This document shows, one piece after another, positions 1 through 11,643 of a stretch of 64,000 nt of DNA. Each line of letters starts with the position of its first letter. The first letter of the stretch is position 1. The translations under genes and the position numbers were made by a program. Origin of the DNA: Certhia americana (Eukaryota; Chordata; Aves; Passeriformes; Certhiidae). The stretch lies in assembly GCA_018697195.1 (NCBI GenBank), contig CM031858.1, forward strand, positions 133,929,715 through 133,993,714, given 5' to 3'. The notes beneath the pieces are model-generated. The model had not been told where the DNA came from. It worked only from the letters and a program-made list of their open reading frames with translations, and searched no databases.

Positions 1-3000
1 TCTCCAACAGGGATGTCAGAGTAGGAAGGTGGTAAAGAAGAAGCTTTGTGCCAAATTTAAAAAAAAACAAACCCACCACCAAGAGTCATAGATATATTCC
101 TCAGAATAAAATGCACCAAAAAAAAAAAAAAAATAGCCTGTGTTAAAAATAATACAATTCTGATAAAAGACTTCAGTGTTGCACCTTTGGAACAATGATT
201 TAAAATGCAGTATGGGGAGCACCATAATAACGTGATACTGATTTTCTTATTGAAAGACATTTGAGTGAATGTGTGTCAGCTCACAAACTCTCTGCTGATA
301 ATTGCTATTTCACAATTAAAGTCTTCCAATTGTCAATTACATTCAGATGGAACATTTCTAGGAATTCATAAATCCCAGGAGATTGGCAGAAATTTCTATA
401 GAGTTGATGTAACAAAAAATTGGTGGAAAAATTGTTGATGTTTATAAGTAAAGAAAATCTGTTTTTTTCCTTAATAAACCAAATTATTTAATATTTTTTT
501 ATTCTATTAATATATTCAGTGAAATGTAGCAGGGGAAATTACATAACCAGTGCTTTATTTGTGAATGGCATTTGACATTTTCCGAGTTTAGAGTTTGACT
601 TCACATTTTATTCACATAGTTTATTGGTGTGATTTGCCAGGTGTTAGGGAAGCAGCATGGAAAGCATTCTACCACAGAGAATGTTAAGTGTTGCTTTATT
701 CAGATGAGAATATAATCTTTTAGAGTGGTATAACTGGATCCTGGAAGTTGTAGTAGTTGCTTTCCACTGTTGAAATGGGTAAGCGGTACAGAGAGCTGTG
801 CCTTTTCTCTGAATCCACATAATTTTATTAGTTCCTGGCTCCTTTTCGGTTGCTCAGCCTCACAGTCAATGTGATCCCAAGCACAATTTTTTACTTCATT
901 CCTTCCCTCAGTACTTTCCCTAAATTTCATATGGCAGCTTTCTCTTTTCTACCACTTTCAATGGTTCTTTCCCCCCTAAATTTGAAACTGGTTGACCCCC
1001 AAGAACTACCTGTTTCTTACTCTGCAGTCTCATTAAGCTAATTTCTGTTTTATCATATTGTTAGTTTTTCAGAAAATTGTATCTTGAGAATTGGGGATTA
1101 TTTTGTTAATAGAAAATTCATGCCAGTAAAAAATCTTTTTTTTTTTTTTTCAATTTAAATAATTTCATATTTTTCCTGCATTTAATTAGTTATTTCAGTT
1201 GAAAAAATGTAAATGAGTGTTACTAAAAATAGAGGATAATATTGTTCCCAATGATACAATATATTACTTTAATTGCAGTCAGATAATACACTGGAAAAAG
1301 TTGAATATGGGAATAGATAAACAGTGATAGAATGTGAGAAATTTCCTGTGTCAATTGAGTTTCATTTATGCAGGTTCTAATAGAAAGGAACACAAAGACT
1401 TCTTTTTGCATTCAGAATTATTTATGGATATTCCAATAAGCACAAGGGTGTAATAATACACAGTGCTTCATCCTTTCCACAGAAACACTTGGGAGCGTAC
1501 TGCTCACTCTAGTAGGGAAGCTGGAATGTCAATCAAATCTCTGGTCACAGAGAGTGAAAATTGAAAGGAATAAATTATGTCCTAAATGCCTCTTTACTAT
1601 TAAATAAAACATCCCAAACAATAGAGAACAGGTTAAATCCACCTTGCACTGAAGAACAGGAGGGTATTCCATGAGGCTCAAGTGAGGTGCTCTGTGTAGG
1701 AGTGTTTTCAAGGTTGCTTGAGACTCTTCTGGTGTGTTAAGCCTGGTCCTGGATACTAAGTACTTCCAACTTGGCAAACTAATCAGTTGCTGAATCACTG
1801 AGTTCTGTTTTCTTACCCTAATGGTTCACTGAATTTTGCAAGAAAATGGACAAATAGGTGAGCGATATCAGAAAAATTTTAGGTAATTTTCTGTTTGCTT
1901 TTTTTTTAAAAAAAGAAAGTTACCCTGTTTACCTATATACCCAGAATCTTCTTGTCAGAGCAATGGAAATCTCTTTTCACCTGATACAGTGAGGAAGAAG
2001 GTGGGTGGGTGTGTGTATAATAATGATCATATTGCAAAACCTATAATGCTGCCTAATTAGACTAACTTCTTTATTTTAATATAAATAAAATGAATTTTTG
2101 CTGCAAATTTTCTGTGTATTCTATCTATAACAAAATAGGTAATGTTTCATTAATCTGTGAGGATGCAGTTTATGTTCACTTTGCCATACCATCATTTGAC
2201 ATACTTCTGCCATGGACTACTATACTGTAGGAAGTAAAGAATGTGTGATAAGAGGCTAGAAATCTAAAGCAAGATTGCAAAAAAACCCCAAAAAACCAAC
2301 GATATCCTGGAGTTCTTTTGTAATATTAAAAATCTGACACATCTTAATTTTGTCCATGTCTCCATCATCTTCTGAGCGTTCCCATGTGTATGTCCATATA
2401 GGATCATGATTTTCATTAACAGCTCAAATGATAAATTCAGTTGAGATGGAGATCTGGAACATTACCAGTGTTCCTTTACACTTAGGCAATGCAAAGCTTA
2501 ATGTTTTTACTATATTATAATAATTTACTTCATGATTTTAAGTGGTTTATACTGGGAATTACCCATATAAATGTCGTGTATGTTACTGTTTTGGACATTG
2601 AGAATAAATCATAGGCCTTTTTTTGTATTGCTAACATATTTATAAAAGCATAAAGAATTTATTTTATCTTAAATATATAGAAGTGTATAGTAATATATTT
2701 AATGGCAAAAACCAGCTAGTGAGGTGTTGGCTGGATGCTCAGAAGAAAAATGGAATTTAATATATGTTCTTCCTGAAGTCCTAGTTTTGTTTAAGATGTT
2801 AGTTTTAAATAATGGTTAAATATATTATATTTATTGATGCCATATATTGTTCAAAGACTACCAGGAAAACTTATCAGCAGTTTACTGGAAAGATAAAAGG
2901 CAAAATGAATTGTTAAAATTAAAATGTCATCTACCAGCTGGAAACACTTAATTGCTTATTTATACCAGAGCAAGAGTTTTGAGGTGTTAATTCCAGGGTT

Positions 3001-4599
3001 GCATCTGAATAATTTGAAGGCATATTCTTGTGGACATTGCCTGGGAATGTGTCCATGCAGTGGAGAGAATAACCTGGTATGCAGTTGTTTGCCATCATCC
3101 TACATTTAGCTCCTGAGGGGTAGATTCCTACATCTTAATTTGATTGTTCTTCCTGTGGGTGTGCATGTATTCCAAAGAAAATATTAAGAATGTGGTGAAT
3201 TTTTTTTTAAATATTTCTTGACAGCATGCTGACTGACAGGCTGTTATGGGTAGACTGCTTTTGATACTTTACATTAACTTAAAAACAATAATAGTTTTTT
3301 GCAGCTTGCAGTGTACATTTTATTTCTGTTTTAATAATTATTAGTCCTTCAAATTTTAACTGTACCATGTCAAATTGGGCCCTGTTGAATTGTGTACAGC
3401 TCCTCATTCTTGCAACAAACTGCAAAGTTTAAATTGCATAATCAGGGATGTAAATTAGTTTTTTATAATTAAAACTCTTCTTTTGCATTTATTTGACAAG
3501 AAGTGGACACAGACACATCTTGTACTATATATATAATTGACCTAATATAAGGGATATTTTCATGTGGGTGATGGTATGTTTTATCCTCATGCAAAAGAGA
3601 AAAATATAATAACTGTAGGTAATATACCTGCTGGTAACAGTGTGTTTGATTCCTGGAAAACCAGCAATCATAACCAAATTAATACACAAGAAATAAAAAT
3701 GAAGGATGAGATTTTCCATGTTTCTTGTGAAGTCAGTTTACAATTCCAATGTGGACAGATGAGATTAGACTTTCTTTTGAAATATCCCAGCTTTAGGGAA
3801 ACTGTAGTCAATAACTCCTTGTTAATGGTAAACCACTCTCTTTTCCAAACCCTTTTCCCGGTATTGTGTGCATATATTTATATTAAAATTAAAATTACTT
3901 TCTTCTATTTTGATAATTAGAAAATATCTAGAGTAACATATATGTTTAAAATGTATGAATTTGGACATTGTTTCATAATACAAAAAAAATATAAATAACT
4001 TAATTTTATTATTTTGGACTGCATTTGGGTTGGGTTTTTTTGTGTATTCTGGTACTGATGTTATATCTCTTCATTATTTATTTAAATAATGAAACACTTT
4101 GATCTAAATTCACCTTTTGTAACTGTATGATAAGTATAAGGGGAACTTACACTTAGAAATGGGAACGCTCTGGAGTTATGTGGGAACAGATTTCCAAGTG
4201 GTGGTTGTCTTTCAGGCAGATTAAGTAAATCTCTTTCAAAGATGTTATTCATACCAAAGTTATGACTGCCTTCAAACAAGGGAATAGGCAATCTGACTTC
4301 TTGTGTTGCTTTCAGATTTATGCATTTTTTCCTTCCTAACTGAAATACTGTATAAAATCCCAAATTTTAGCTATCCTCTTATCTCCCACTGGCATCTCAG
4401 AATAAATATGAGAATCATCTAGACAATTTTATCTTTAGAACCATATATCATATTGTTTTGTTAGTAAATCCATGCTCTTAAACAATGTTTTGTAGCTCCT
4501 GTATTCTCATATTATAGTGTTTTCTGTTTTGTGTTGTGTACCATTTCTTCTCCATCTTATTGTCTCATACCTATATTTTTCTTTCTTCCATCACCTCAG
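1..4599 (+). other. Intron of the RIM gene, upstream of the first visible exon
   Basis: AT-rich intronic sequence with no coding exon I can firmly support. It holds an A-run at about 118-133 and a T-run at about 1137-1150. An open 118-codon frame near 3564-3920 has no splice context and no family resemblance. One exon-like stretch at 1945-2000 is discussed under findings; its phases do not fit the next exon. The intron ends in a strong pyrimidine tract before the acceptor at 4598-4599. Confidence 0.7.
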
Positions 4600-4665
4600 T
4601 CATTATGTTACTTTACCTCGTTCCCGGTACACCCAGTCCACAGATCACCATTACAGGGATGTCAG
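4600..4665 (+). CDS. RIMS1: RIM linker exon, 66 nt, phase 2-2
   Basis: Short internal exon of the RIM scaffold, in the disordered linker between the C2A and C2B domains. A long pyrimidine tract ending CACCTCAG precedes it, and the donor is CAG|GTATAT. Read in the phase demanded by the exon at 19029, it is open and encodes HYVTLPRSRY then TDHHYRDV, ending with two bases (AG) of a split codon. With 19029 the junction gives Val-Arg-Asn-Cys-Glu; with 5258 it gives Val-Ser-Gln-Asp. The Arg/Ser/Tyr-rich composition matches RIM linker sequence. Being 22 codons and symmetric, it could be constitutive or a cassette. The exon call is firm from splice sites plus frame; the paralogue (RIMS1 versus RIMS2) is not. 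Confidence 0.85.
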
Positions 4666-5257
4666 GTATATGTTTTCCTCTGTGTGACTATGTGTGGGTT
4701 GTGCATGTACTTCTGTGTACCTACATGCCCACTTCTGGTTTTGTTTGTCTGTGTATAGTGGTAGGAAACTTAGGAGTTAGTATCATCATTAGATTTGTTA
4801 ACATGGTGTGTACACAAACATTGGGTAATTCTGTCTGTGTTTCACTTGAATATTTTCTCATTGCCAATAGTCTATAATTCATGGTCCTCAAAGATGATGC
4901 TTTATTTACATCACTCTGATGTCTTAGAGAGTATATAAAGAAAATAATTTAAACCAGCAAACACTAATACCTGGTAATACTGTGATTTTAATATGCATAA
5001 AATCATATGTGAGTGCCTGAGTTAAAGGTTATGATAAAACTGGAGAGTGATACTTTCTCATAGTCTTGCAGCTCTAGTAGCTGCAAGCCAATATACTTTA
5101 ATTTTTAAAAGTAGTTTCGCAAAGTTCACCAAAGTTCCTGTCATGTTCTGTTCCAGTGTTTTGTTCTGTTGCTGACATTGCTTGCTTTTTGTGTTGTTTT
5201 GTGCTCGTTTTATCTTTTTGTTGCTTTTCATTGTGTTCACCCATTCTGTTTTGGCAG
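4666..5257 (+). other. Intron, 592 bp
   Basis: Short intron joining two phase 2 exons. It begins GTATATG. Its last 90 bases are very T-rich with several TGC and TTTGTTG elements before GGCAG at 5253-5257. Nothing else is recognised. Confidence 0.75.
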
Positions 5258-5365
5258 CCAGGATCACACAATGTATCCTCTCTTTTGTGAAGATGCAATC
5301 AGATTACTCCGCTCCCGTACGATGTGCCGTACCTATTCTGAGGGTGCTTACTATGATCTTGAGAG
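5258..5365 (+). CDS. RIMS1: RIM linker exon, 108 nt, phase 2-2, probable cassette
   Basis: This exon encodes 36 codons of the RIM linker, including QDHTMYPLFCEDAIRLL followed by RSRTMCRTYSEGAYYDLE. It is flanked by a T-rich tract with TTTTGGCAG and by the donor GAG|GTATAA. One base (C) completes the codon begun upstream and two bases (AG) are left for the next exon, so it can be skipped without a frame shift. It carries two cysteines and an RSR-type basic patch and is less polar than the neighbouring exons. The frame stays open only in the phase set by the core exons. A TGCATG (RBFOX-type) element lies 134 bases downstream, which would suit a regulated neuronal cassette. I do not recall this peptide precisely from a named isoform. 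Confidence 0.85.
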
Positions 5366-8300
5366 GTATAATTGATGTAGAATATACCATTAGTTCTGCC
5401 ACACTGACACTGCCAAGTTTGATTTCCAAACTGAGAATGTGATCTATGTTTTAAGAGATAAACACATACAGCAAATAGGTTTTATAATACTCTGGGTATG
5501 CATGCATCTTAAAACTGACTACTCAGGGCCATGGATAAATCCCAAGAGGTGCTGAATGGCTTTGCAGAAGCCACTTTTAAAATAGGCTATATGGATATTA
5601 TATGTCTGTGTCTTTTATAACCCTTATTTTTGTTGGAATTTTCCAGAGTGCTTGTAGCATTTATTATTCTCTTTGAAATATCAAGGAGAAGCCTATCTAC
5701 TTTAAAGAAAAGAGAAGGAGTGTCTTTCTGAAGTCTTATACTTTGCGTAACTGAAAAACAGTGAAAATTAAAAGCGTAAGCTTATGTAAGCTTATGTTGT
5801 ACATATTTGTATACTGCATTTTCTGTGATTTAGGAACACTTGTACACTCTCACAATACCTGTGTGTGATTGTAGAACATCATAGTTCCTATTTACACATG
5901 AAATATATTCTCAAAAGGGAATTTGAGCCCTTAAAAATTTCTGTGATATAATTTGTGTCTTGAAATACAGTGGCTTTTAAGAGATGCTGCTGAAGTACTG
6001 TATTTAAGATCTATTTAGAAGTATTAAAAACCAAAAAAGTTTACATAGTTCTGTGTAAATATCAAACTGAAAACTGTGAGCTAATCAAAAGGAAGTGGTG
6101 ACTTCAGATCAGATACAATGGTTGATAGAGGGAGATACTGGTTTACAAGAAGGGCCATGTAAAAATTTTTTAAGCAAGAAGTAAAGAACTCTTTATGTAA
6201 TAACTTCATGGCTGCCCTCTGGATATGAATTTGAGAAGTTCATTAATGCTTGCTCTGGAATCAGATCATATGTCATCATATTTTTAAGTGAATATAAAAT
6301 TACTTTTGGATGCAGAAACAAAAAAGGATATGAAAAATCCTTTGAAAGAAATACTGTTTTTTAAAAATTTTCCAAAGTATATTAGACATTTTAACATTTA
6401 GAACTCTGTCAAGCATTTGTTTTGAAATGATGCTATTTTACATGAAGCCTAGTATAAAGAAAATGTATAAATAGGTCTGTCCACATGTAGAAACTTCTAT
6501 AAGGAGAGAGATTTTTTGTTTGTTTTCTTAAAATGCTTGATGAAATGTGCTCATTTCTATGCTTTTTCAATAATTAATTTTATATGCTTTTTTTTGCCTT
6601 AGATATATACTCTGATTTGCACTAATTCATCTGAACCTGCTTCAGATTACTGGTTATGTCTGTGCCTGTTCAGATATTAGTGAAAGTTGGAGCTATTCTC
6701 AAATGATCTTACTTTGAGGTTCTTGACTTATAAATCTCAGTCTTTGTTTCTGAAATTAATCTCTCAAAAATAAAGTAGAATCAATGAAAATAAAGGGGAA
6801 AAGTTACAGTACTTTTTAAAGATGAAAAAGCTAGGATTTAAGCAGGAGGAAAATCTTTTCCAGGGCTTTATGGAACAGAAGGCTATTAAAGCTAATTCCG
6901 CCTGGGATCAGAAATGAAAAGCCAACATGAAGTGGAATATTTCTAGCTCACTGTTAGAACAGTATCTTGAGATTCCTTGGGCCTAGAAACTGATCCTGGA
7001 TTCTATGATCCTCTTGAATCCAGGCTGCCTGTGGGTAATATTAATGTTCAAGTTACTTGAGTCATCCTACCAGATATGAACTCCCCATGTGTACCTCACA
7101 GCCACAGTTGTAGTTCCTAGTTTTTCATCCTTTTTGTCTTCCTCTATTCTAAAGCATTTTAAGGACAATTTACAGCATAATGGTTATCCATTTTGTCCTT
7201 ACACATTGAAAAACACTAAGTAATTTTCTATTCCTCATTTTTATTGCAAATACATGAACAATATTTTGTTCTTCTATAATACTTTTTAAACCATATTTCC
7301 TCTTTTATCTTTTCACTTCTCCCCAGTTGAACGCTTACTCTAAAATATGTTATTTTGTAGGCCAAGATGTTATTCCTGTCTTCTTTGTTCTACCTTCTTA
7401 ATCAATGTCTTGTTGACATCAAGCAACCACATCTCTTCGTGTTGTTTACTTTCACTTTATCATGCATAAGGAACAACTTTCCAGTTTCCACTGTTCATCA
7501 AAATAGCAAATATTGTTCTGTACAGTCCAGCATTCAGGAAAGAGTCTTTTGTCTGGGACAGTGAGTTTTTTATCTCATGTCACTCTGAATCCATCAGTGT
7601 CTGTGTCCTGCAGGCAAATAAATCATATAGATTTATTATTCAAAATTACTTGCCTTTGTTAATCATGGTTCCTTTTACTGCTTATCTTGTAGTAATTCAC
7701 TACAACCCCATTAACTCTTGTGGTCCCTTCTAGCATATTTTTCCTTTTTTTTTCCTTTTTTGGTTTTTTTTTCCCCCATAGACTAGGTTTTCTTTCATCT
7801 TTTCTCTGCTGAAGTTTGTGTCAGTTACTGTTTATTTGATATTACAGACTTCAGTTCATTAGTTCTAGGACACGTTTACATCATCAAAAACCTTAATTTC
7901 TGAGGTCATTCTTAGGTTAGGTTGTTCATAGTTTTGTTTTTCTGGTAGTTCCCCCCTTTTGAAAAGTCCAACTCTTTCCCTCCCAAAAGAAACAGCAGCA
8001 TTGACAAGATATTTACTCCAACAAATGTCTAAGAAAGGCAATAAGCACTTGTGCATCTTCAGTGACTCCAGAGCCCTTAGGACCTGGGGTCTTCCCAAGA
8101 ACATCCTGATGCTCAGCACCATGCCCCAAGCTCCCTCGACTCATCAGTGTTCCAGTCAGCACCAGCTGGTATCAGTTCCCACTGCTGCAGCTACCCACAC
8201 TGAATGTACTCAAGACATCATGGCTGGACATGCTGAGCTTTACTCACACTTTTATTTGTATCACTCACTTCAGAATCCTACAGTTATATGGACTAATTCA

Positions 8301-9034
8301 TGATTTGGCAGTAACACATTTTAAATTGTCTGACAAACACATGATCTCAATGACAAAGTAATGTTCTCAGGGTTCTTATTCTTAACTTCATCCTTGTGCT
8401 TAAAAAAATATTAGCAGTTCATTACAAATAAAATTATGCTGAAAATCTCACTGTATGAAATTCTTTCTCAACTTACCTATCTCAGAGCTCAGCTTAATCA
8501 GCAACAACACCACATTGTGTGCAATTTATTTTTTCCACTTAGCCTGTGAGTTTAGTGTTTGTAACTCCATAAAAGCTGATTCATGTATGTTTTGTGCAGG
8601 ATGAGAGGTTTCTTTCAGGCAGAATTTCTGTTGTTTCACTTAAGGAAATTAGATTTTGCTTCCATTTTCTTTCCTGACTTTTGTTTTACACAGCAGACAT
8701 CTTATAACATGCAAATTTTTTGGTGAACATTCTCAGTTGTTCAACTGCTAGTTTTCTGTAAATGTAATTTTTATATCTATGAATTACGTGTGCATTGATC
8801 AAGTGTTCTTGATAAGCTGTTAATTATTTTGGAATGGAATTTGAAAGCAGAAGTTTAAAGTTTTATATATGTATGTGTGTGTGTTAGAAAATATATGTTC
8901 AGAGTATATTACTGAATTGAAGATAAATGTGCTTTATCTTCATCACATCTTAATAATACAGTGAAGGAATACATAATGAAAAAAAGCACCCTCTAAAATG
9001 TCTGAAATATCTGTGCTATTTATTCCATATTTAG
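5366..9034 (+). other. Intron, 3.67 kb
   Basis: AT-rich intron. It contains a TGCATG element at 5499-5504 and a T-rich stretch near 7740-7780. A slightly more GC-rich block at about 7980-8290 has an open 114-codon frame, with no splice sites or family match that I can defend. A strong-looking acceptor near 6601 is followed by stops in the needed phase. Confidence 0.7.
5499..5504 (+). promoter_or_regulatory. TGCATG RBFOX-type intronic element
   Basis: A TGCATG hexamer sits 134 bases downstream of the 108-nt cassette exon, within a TATGCATGCATC context. Members of the RBFOX family bind (U)GCAUG, and downstream sites commonly promote inclusion of neuronal cassette exons. The site is seen directly; its use is inferred from position alone. 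Confidence 0.35.
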
Positions 9035-9100
9035 GAGGACTAGGCAGGAGAGAAGAGTGCCTAATTCATATTATGATGACACAGCCTATACTCCTGAAAG
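9035..9100 (+). CDS. RIMS1: RIM linker exon, 66 nt, phase 2-2, probable cassette
   Basis: This 22-codon exon has acceptor CCATATTTAG and donor AAAG|GTATTT. In the phase required by its neighbours it reads RTRQERRVPNSYYDDTAY then TPE, closing with AG of an Arg codon. The arginine-rich start and tandem Tyr-Tyr-Asp-Asp are typical of the RIM linker, and both other frames of the plus strand carry stops or are implausible. It is symmetric, so it can be skipped in frame. It is the third of the phase 2 block and is isolated by introns of 3.7 and 2.5 kb. It probably contributes to linker phosphorylation and charge, but no defined domain is visible. Confidence 0.83.
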
Positions 9101-11580
9101 GTATTTTAATTTATATAGTAAAAATAGATAGAGTGGAGTAATAAATTTTTATGAAGAGTAGTCTAAAATTCCAATTGGCCTAGACTAATGATATTTAAAT
9201 TTACAGTGCACTTTATGCCATATTTCAATAAATACAGAACAACTAATCTCCATAGTTTTAAGTACCTCATTTTCTTTTTAGCCCTCCATTAATTTGACTT
9301 CTGATTTTTTGAAGCATAATTCTTTACTTGAAAAATTTTTTATTCATTAGATGTGGGAGGAAAACTGAATAGTACAGAGGAGCTTAGGTACAACTGAAGG
9401 TTTTTTCTCCACTTAACTGCACCATAATTCTAATGGCTAACATTTTCTGTTACTAGAAGTGATTCTAGGCTAATTTAGAGCCCTCAATTTCATTCTTTCA
9501 ATAACCTGACTACCCTAAGGTAGTACTCAGTTTTTAGCATGTTACTGCTCACATTGACTTAAAAAAGGACTAACCATATGCCTTCAAATTGGTTTTGAGT
9601 GCTAGGAACCAAAGAACTATACCATTGTTCCCCCTAAATTTTGTTATGTGTATAATGTATCACAGCGAGTATAATATCACTGAAATCTGACATGTAATCT
9701 GAAAAGTTTTGGAGTGTCTCTGGAAATAGTTATTTGATAACAGCCTTTTCTTGTTTAAAGAGCTAGGCTAAAAGAGAAGGAAATCTGAAGAAAGGAGCAA
9801 ATCAATGTTCCTCTTCCTCATTACAATTAGATGTTTTATACTTCTCTGTCCATTTTTAAGTCAATGTCTGATTTTTGTCCATGCTATGAGAACAGGTAAA
9901 ACAGATATTTTTTTTCCTACCTAGTAGCAAGAAATTTTGTTTTTATTTGATCACTATGAATAAATACAGTCATATTTAAGAAAAAATAAAGTGCACTGCA
10001 ATTTTAAACCCATATTTATGTATGTATGGTGTCTGCACTTAAGTAGTTTTATCAAAAACTGCTATTTAAAATACTTGACTGGAGAGACTGGCTTCAGGTT
10101 TGAGGATATGGATTATCAGGGAGACTGTAAAGATTTACCTGTCATTCTGCAGCAGTATTCTAATTTCTACAGGATTAAATCTAAATCTGATCTAAAAATC
10201 AGTTAGATTAAACTGAAATGACTTTCATCCAGCCATTGATCTGGCTATAAGCCATACAAAAACTCCCCCAAAAACCCCACTTCCCATACCATCCAATTGG
10301 ACATAGAGGAAACAAGGGCAGCTGATTGACATTTACATATATTGCTCCCCAAATGGTCCTCTCTCAACATAATATTAGGAGATGTGGGGTTATTAAGCTT
10401 GTAAACATACTGCAAACCCTCAGATTCTGCAGCATGAAAAATTTGGAAAAAAGGCAGACAAGCAAAAAATACTGCTGTGATTCCCAGGAACAGATTCATG
10501 AAAATTCTTGGATCGGTGTATTCAAGCCAATGAAAAGTTTTTCCTTTGTTGGAAAACTTTCCTTTTCCTATGACTAATACTTTAAGTACATATAAATGAT
10601 TTTTTTGTCCAAATTGATGATATAGTTGTCTCTTGATATTTTATGATAATTCCTGTCTTCTCACTCACTGTCATATGGAAATCATTGGATAGAGACAACA
10701 AATGAGGTCCCTGGCTTTACTCTAGCAAGATCCTGAATACAAAACTCCAGAGATTTAGCTGAAACTGCTCAAGCAAATGGTGGATGATTTGTACCTAGTT
10801 TTATTATACTGGAATAGTGGCACATAAGCAGTTTATCCTCTGATTGCTTTTAAAGCAGCTTTTTTTGGTCCCATTATTTCTTTTCTCGATAGTTTTTTAT
10901 AAGAAAAAATACTCCTATATGTGTTTTATATTGTCTTCAGCTGATTTGCTGCAAATGCTTGGGGCAGCCCATATGCAGTACCTGGAAGAATAATACCAAT
11001 ATAAAATTTAATTAGTTTTCATTGTTTGATCATTGAAGTGAATTTTCTTCTGCTTCTTACATACCTCTGAGAAACCAACTACCCTATCAAATAGAAAAAA
11101 AACCCGATTACAACTGGAAAGGTCATGTATTTGAAGTTAAAAGCAATATTTTAAACTATTAGGGCATATAATGTTATTTTTTGGTACTGTTTTGTCTCAA
11201 CAATTACTTTTTTAATATTGCACAAACTCACTAGCCATTGAAAACATGAATACATTTATGTAGAAAAAGATAAGGGACCAATTAGTCTTTATGGAACTGA
11301 AATTTATGGCTTAACTGGTGAAAAGACTAGAGGTGAAATATGATACTTATATAAGAAAAAAGGCCCCATAATTTTCTTGGTGTTTGGTTTTGAAAAACGT
11401 GGTTTTCTTCATACCTGAAAGAAAATATGAAAGTGTACAAAATTATTTGAAAATATTTGGAAATCTTCCCATTTTGTTGAGAAGTGGTCACATCACATGA
11501 ATTAGAATACTAATGTAATATATAATTTTTTAATACATAATTTTTTAATAACACTTTTTTATTTTAACTGCATTGTAAAG
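9101..11580 (+). other. Intron, 2.48 kb
   Basis: AT-rich intron with no repeat or exon that I can support. A GT-flanked stretch near 9351-9387 is open but has incompatible phases. The last 60 bases are T-rich and lead to an AAAG acceptor. Confidence 0.65.
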
Positions 11581-11643
11581 GTGGTACAATGGTGCAAGTT
11601 CATGGGCAGATGATATAGTCAATGGTTCAGCTGAAAAATATGG
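11581..11643 (+). CDS. RIMS1: Candidate RIM cassette exon, 63 nt, phase 2-2
   Basis: This is a candidate exon bounded by a long T-rich tract with GTAAAG at its end and by a strong donor TGG|GTAAGT. In the phase fixed by the core exons it is open and encodes WYNGASSWADD followed by IVNGSAEKY, leaving GG for the next codon, so joining to 19029 gives Gly-Asn-Cys. It is 21 codons and symmetric. Two tryptophans are unusual for this otherwise polar linker, and NGS would be an N-glycosylation sequon only if lumenal, which is not expected for a cytosolic protein. I do not recognise the peptide. Support is splice sites plus phase plus open frame; an A at acceptor position -3 weakens it. Confidence 0.5.

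Noticed and set aside
3564..3920. 118-codon open frame on the plus strand
   Set aside because: No splice context, low-complexity hydrophobic tail and no recognisable motif; consistent with chance.
5833..5859. 27-nt phase 2-2 segment after GTGATTTAG
   Set aside because: The donor CCT|GTGTGT lacks the AG before GT and sits in a TG-rich run.
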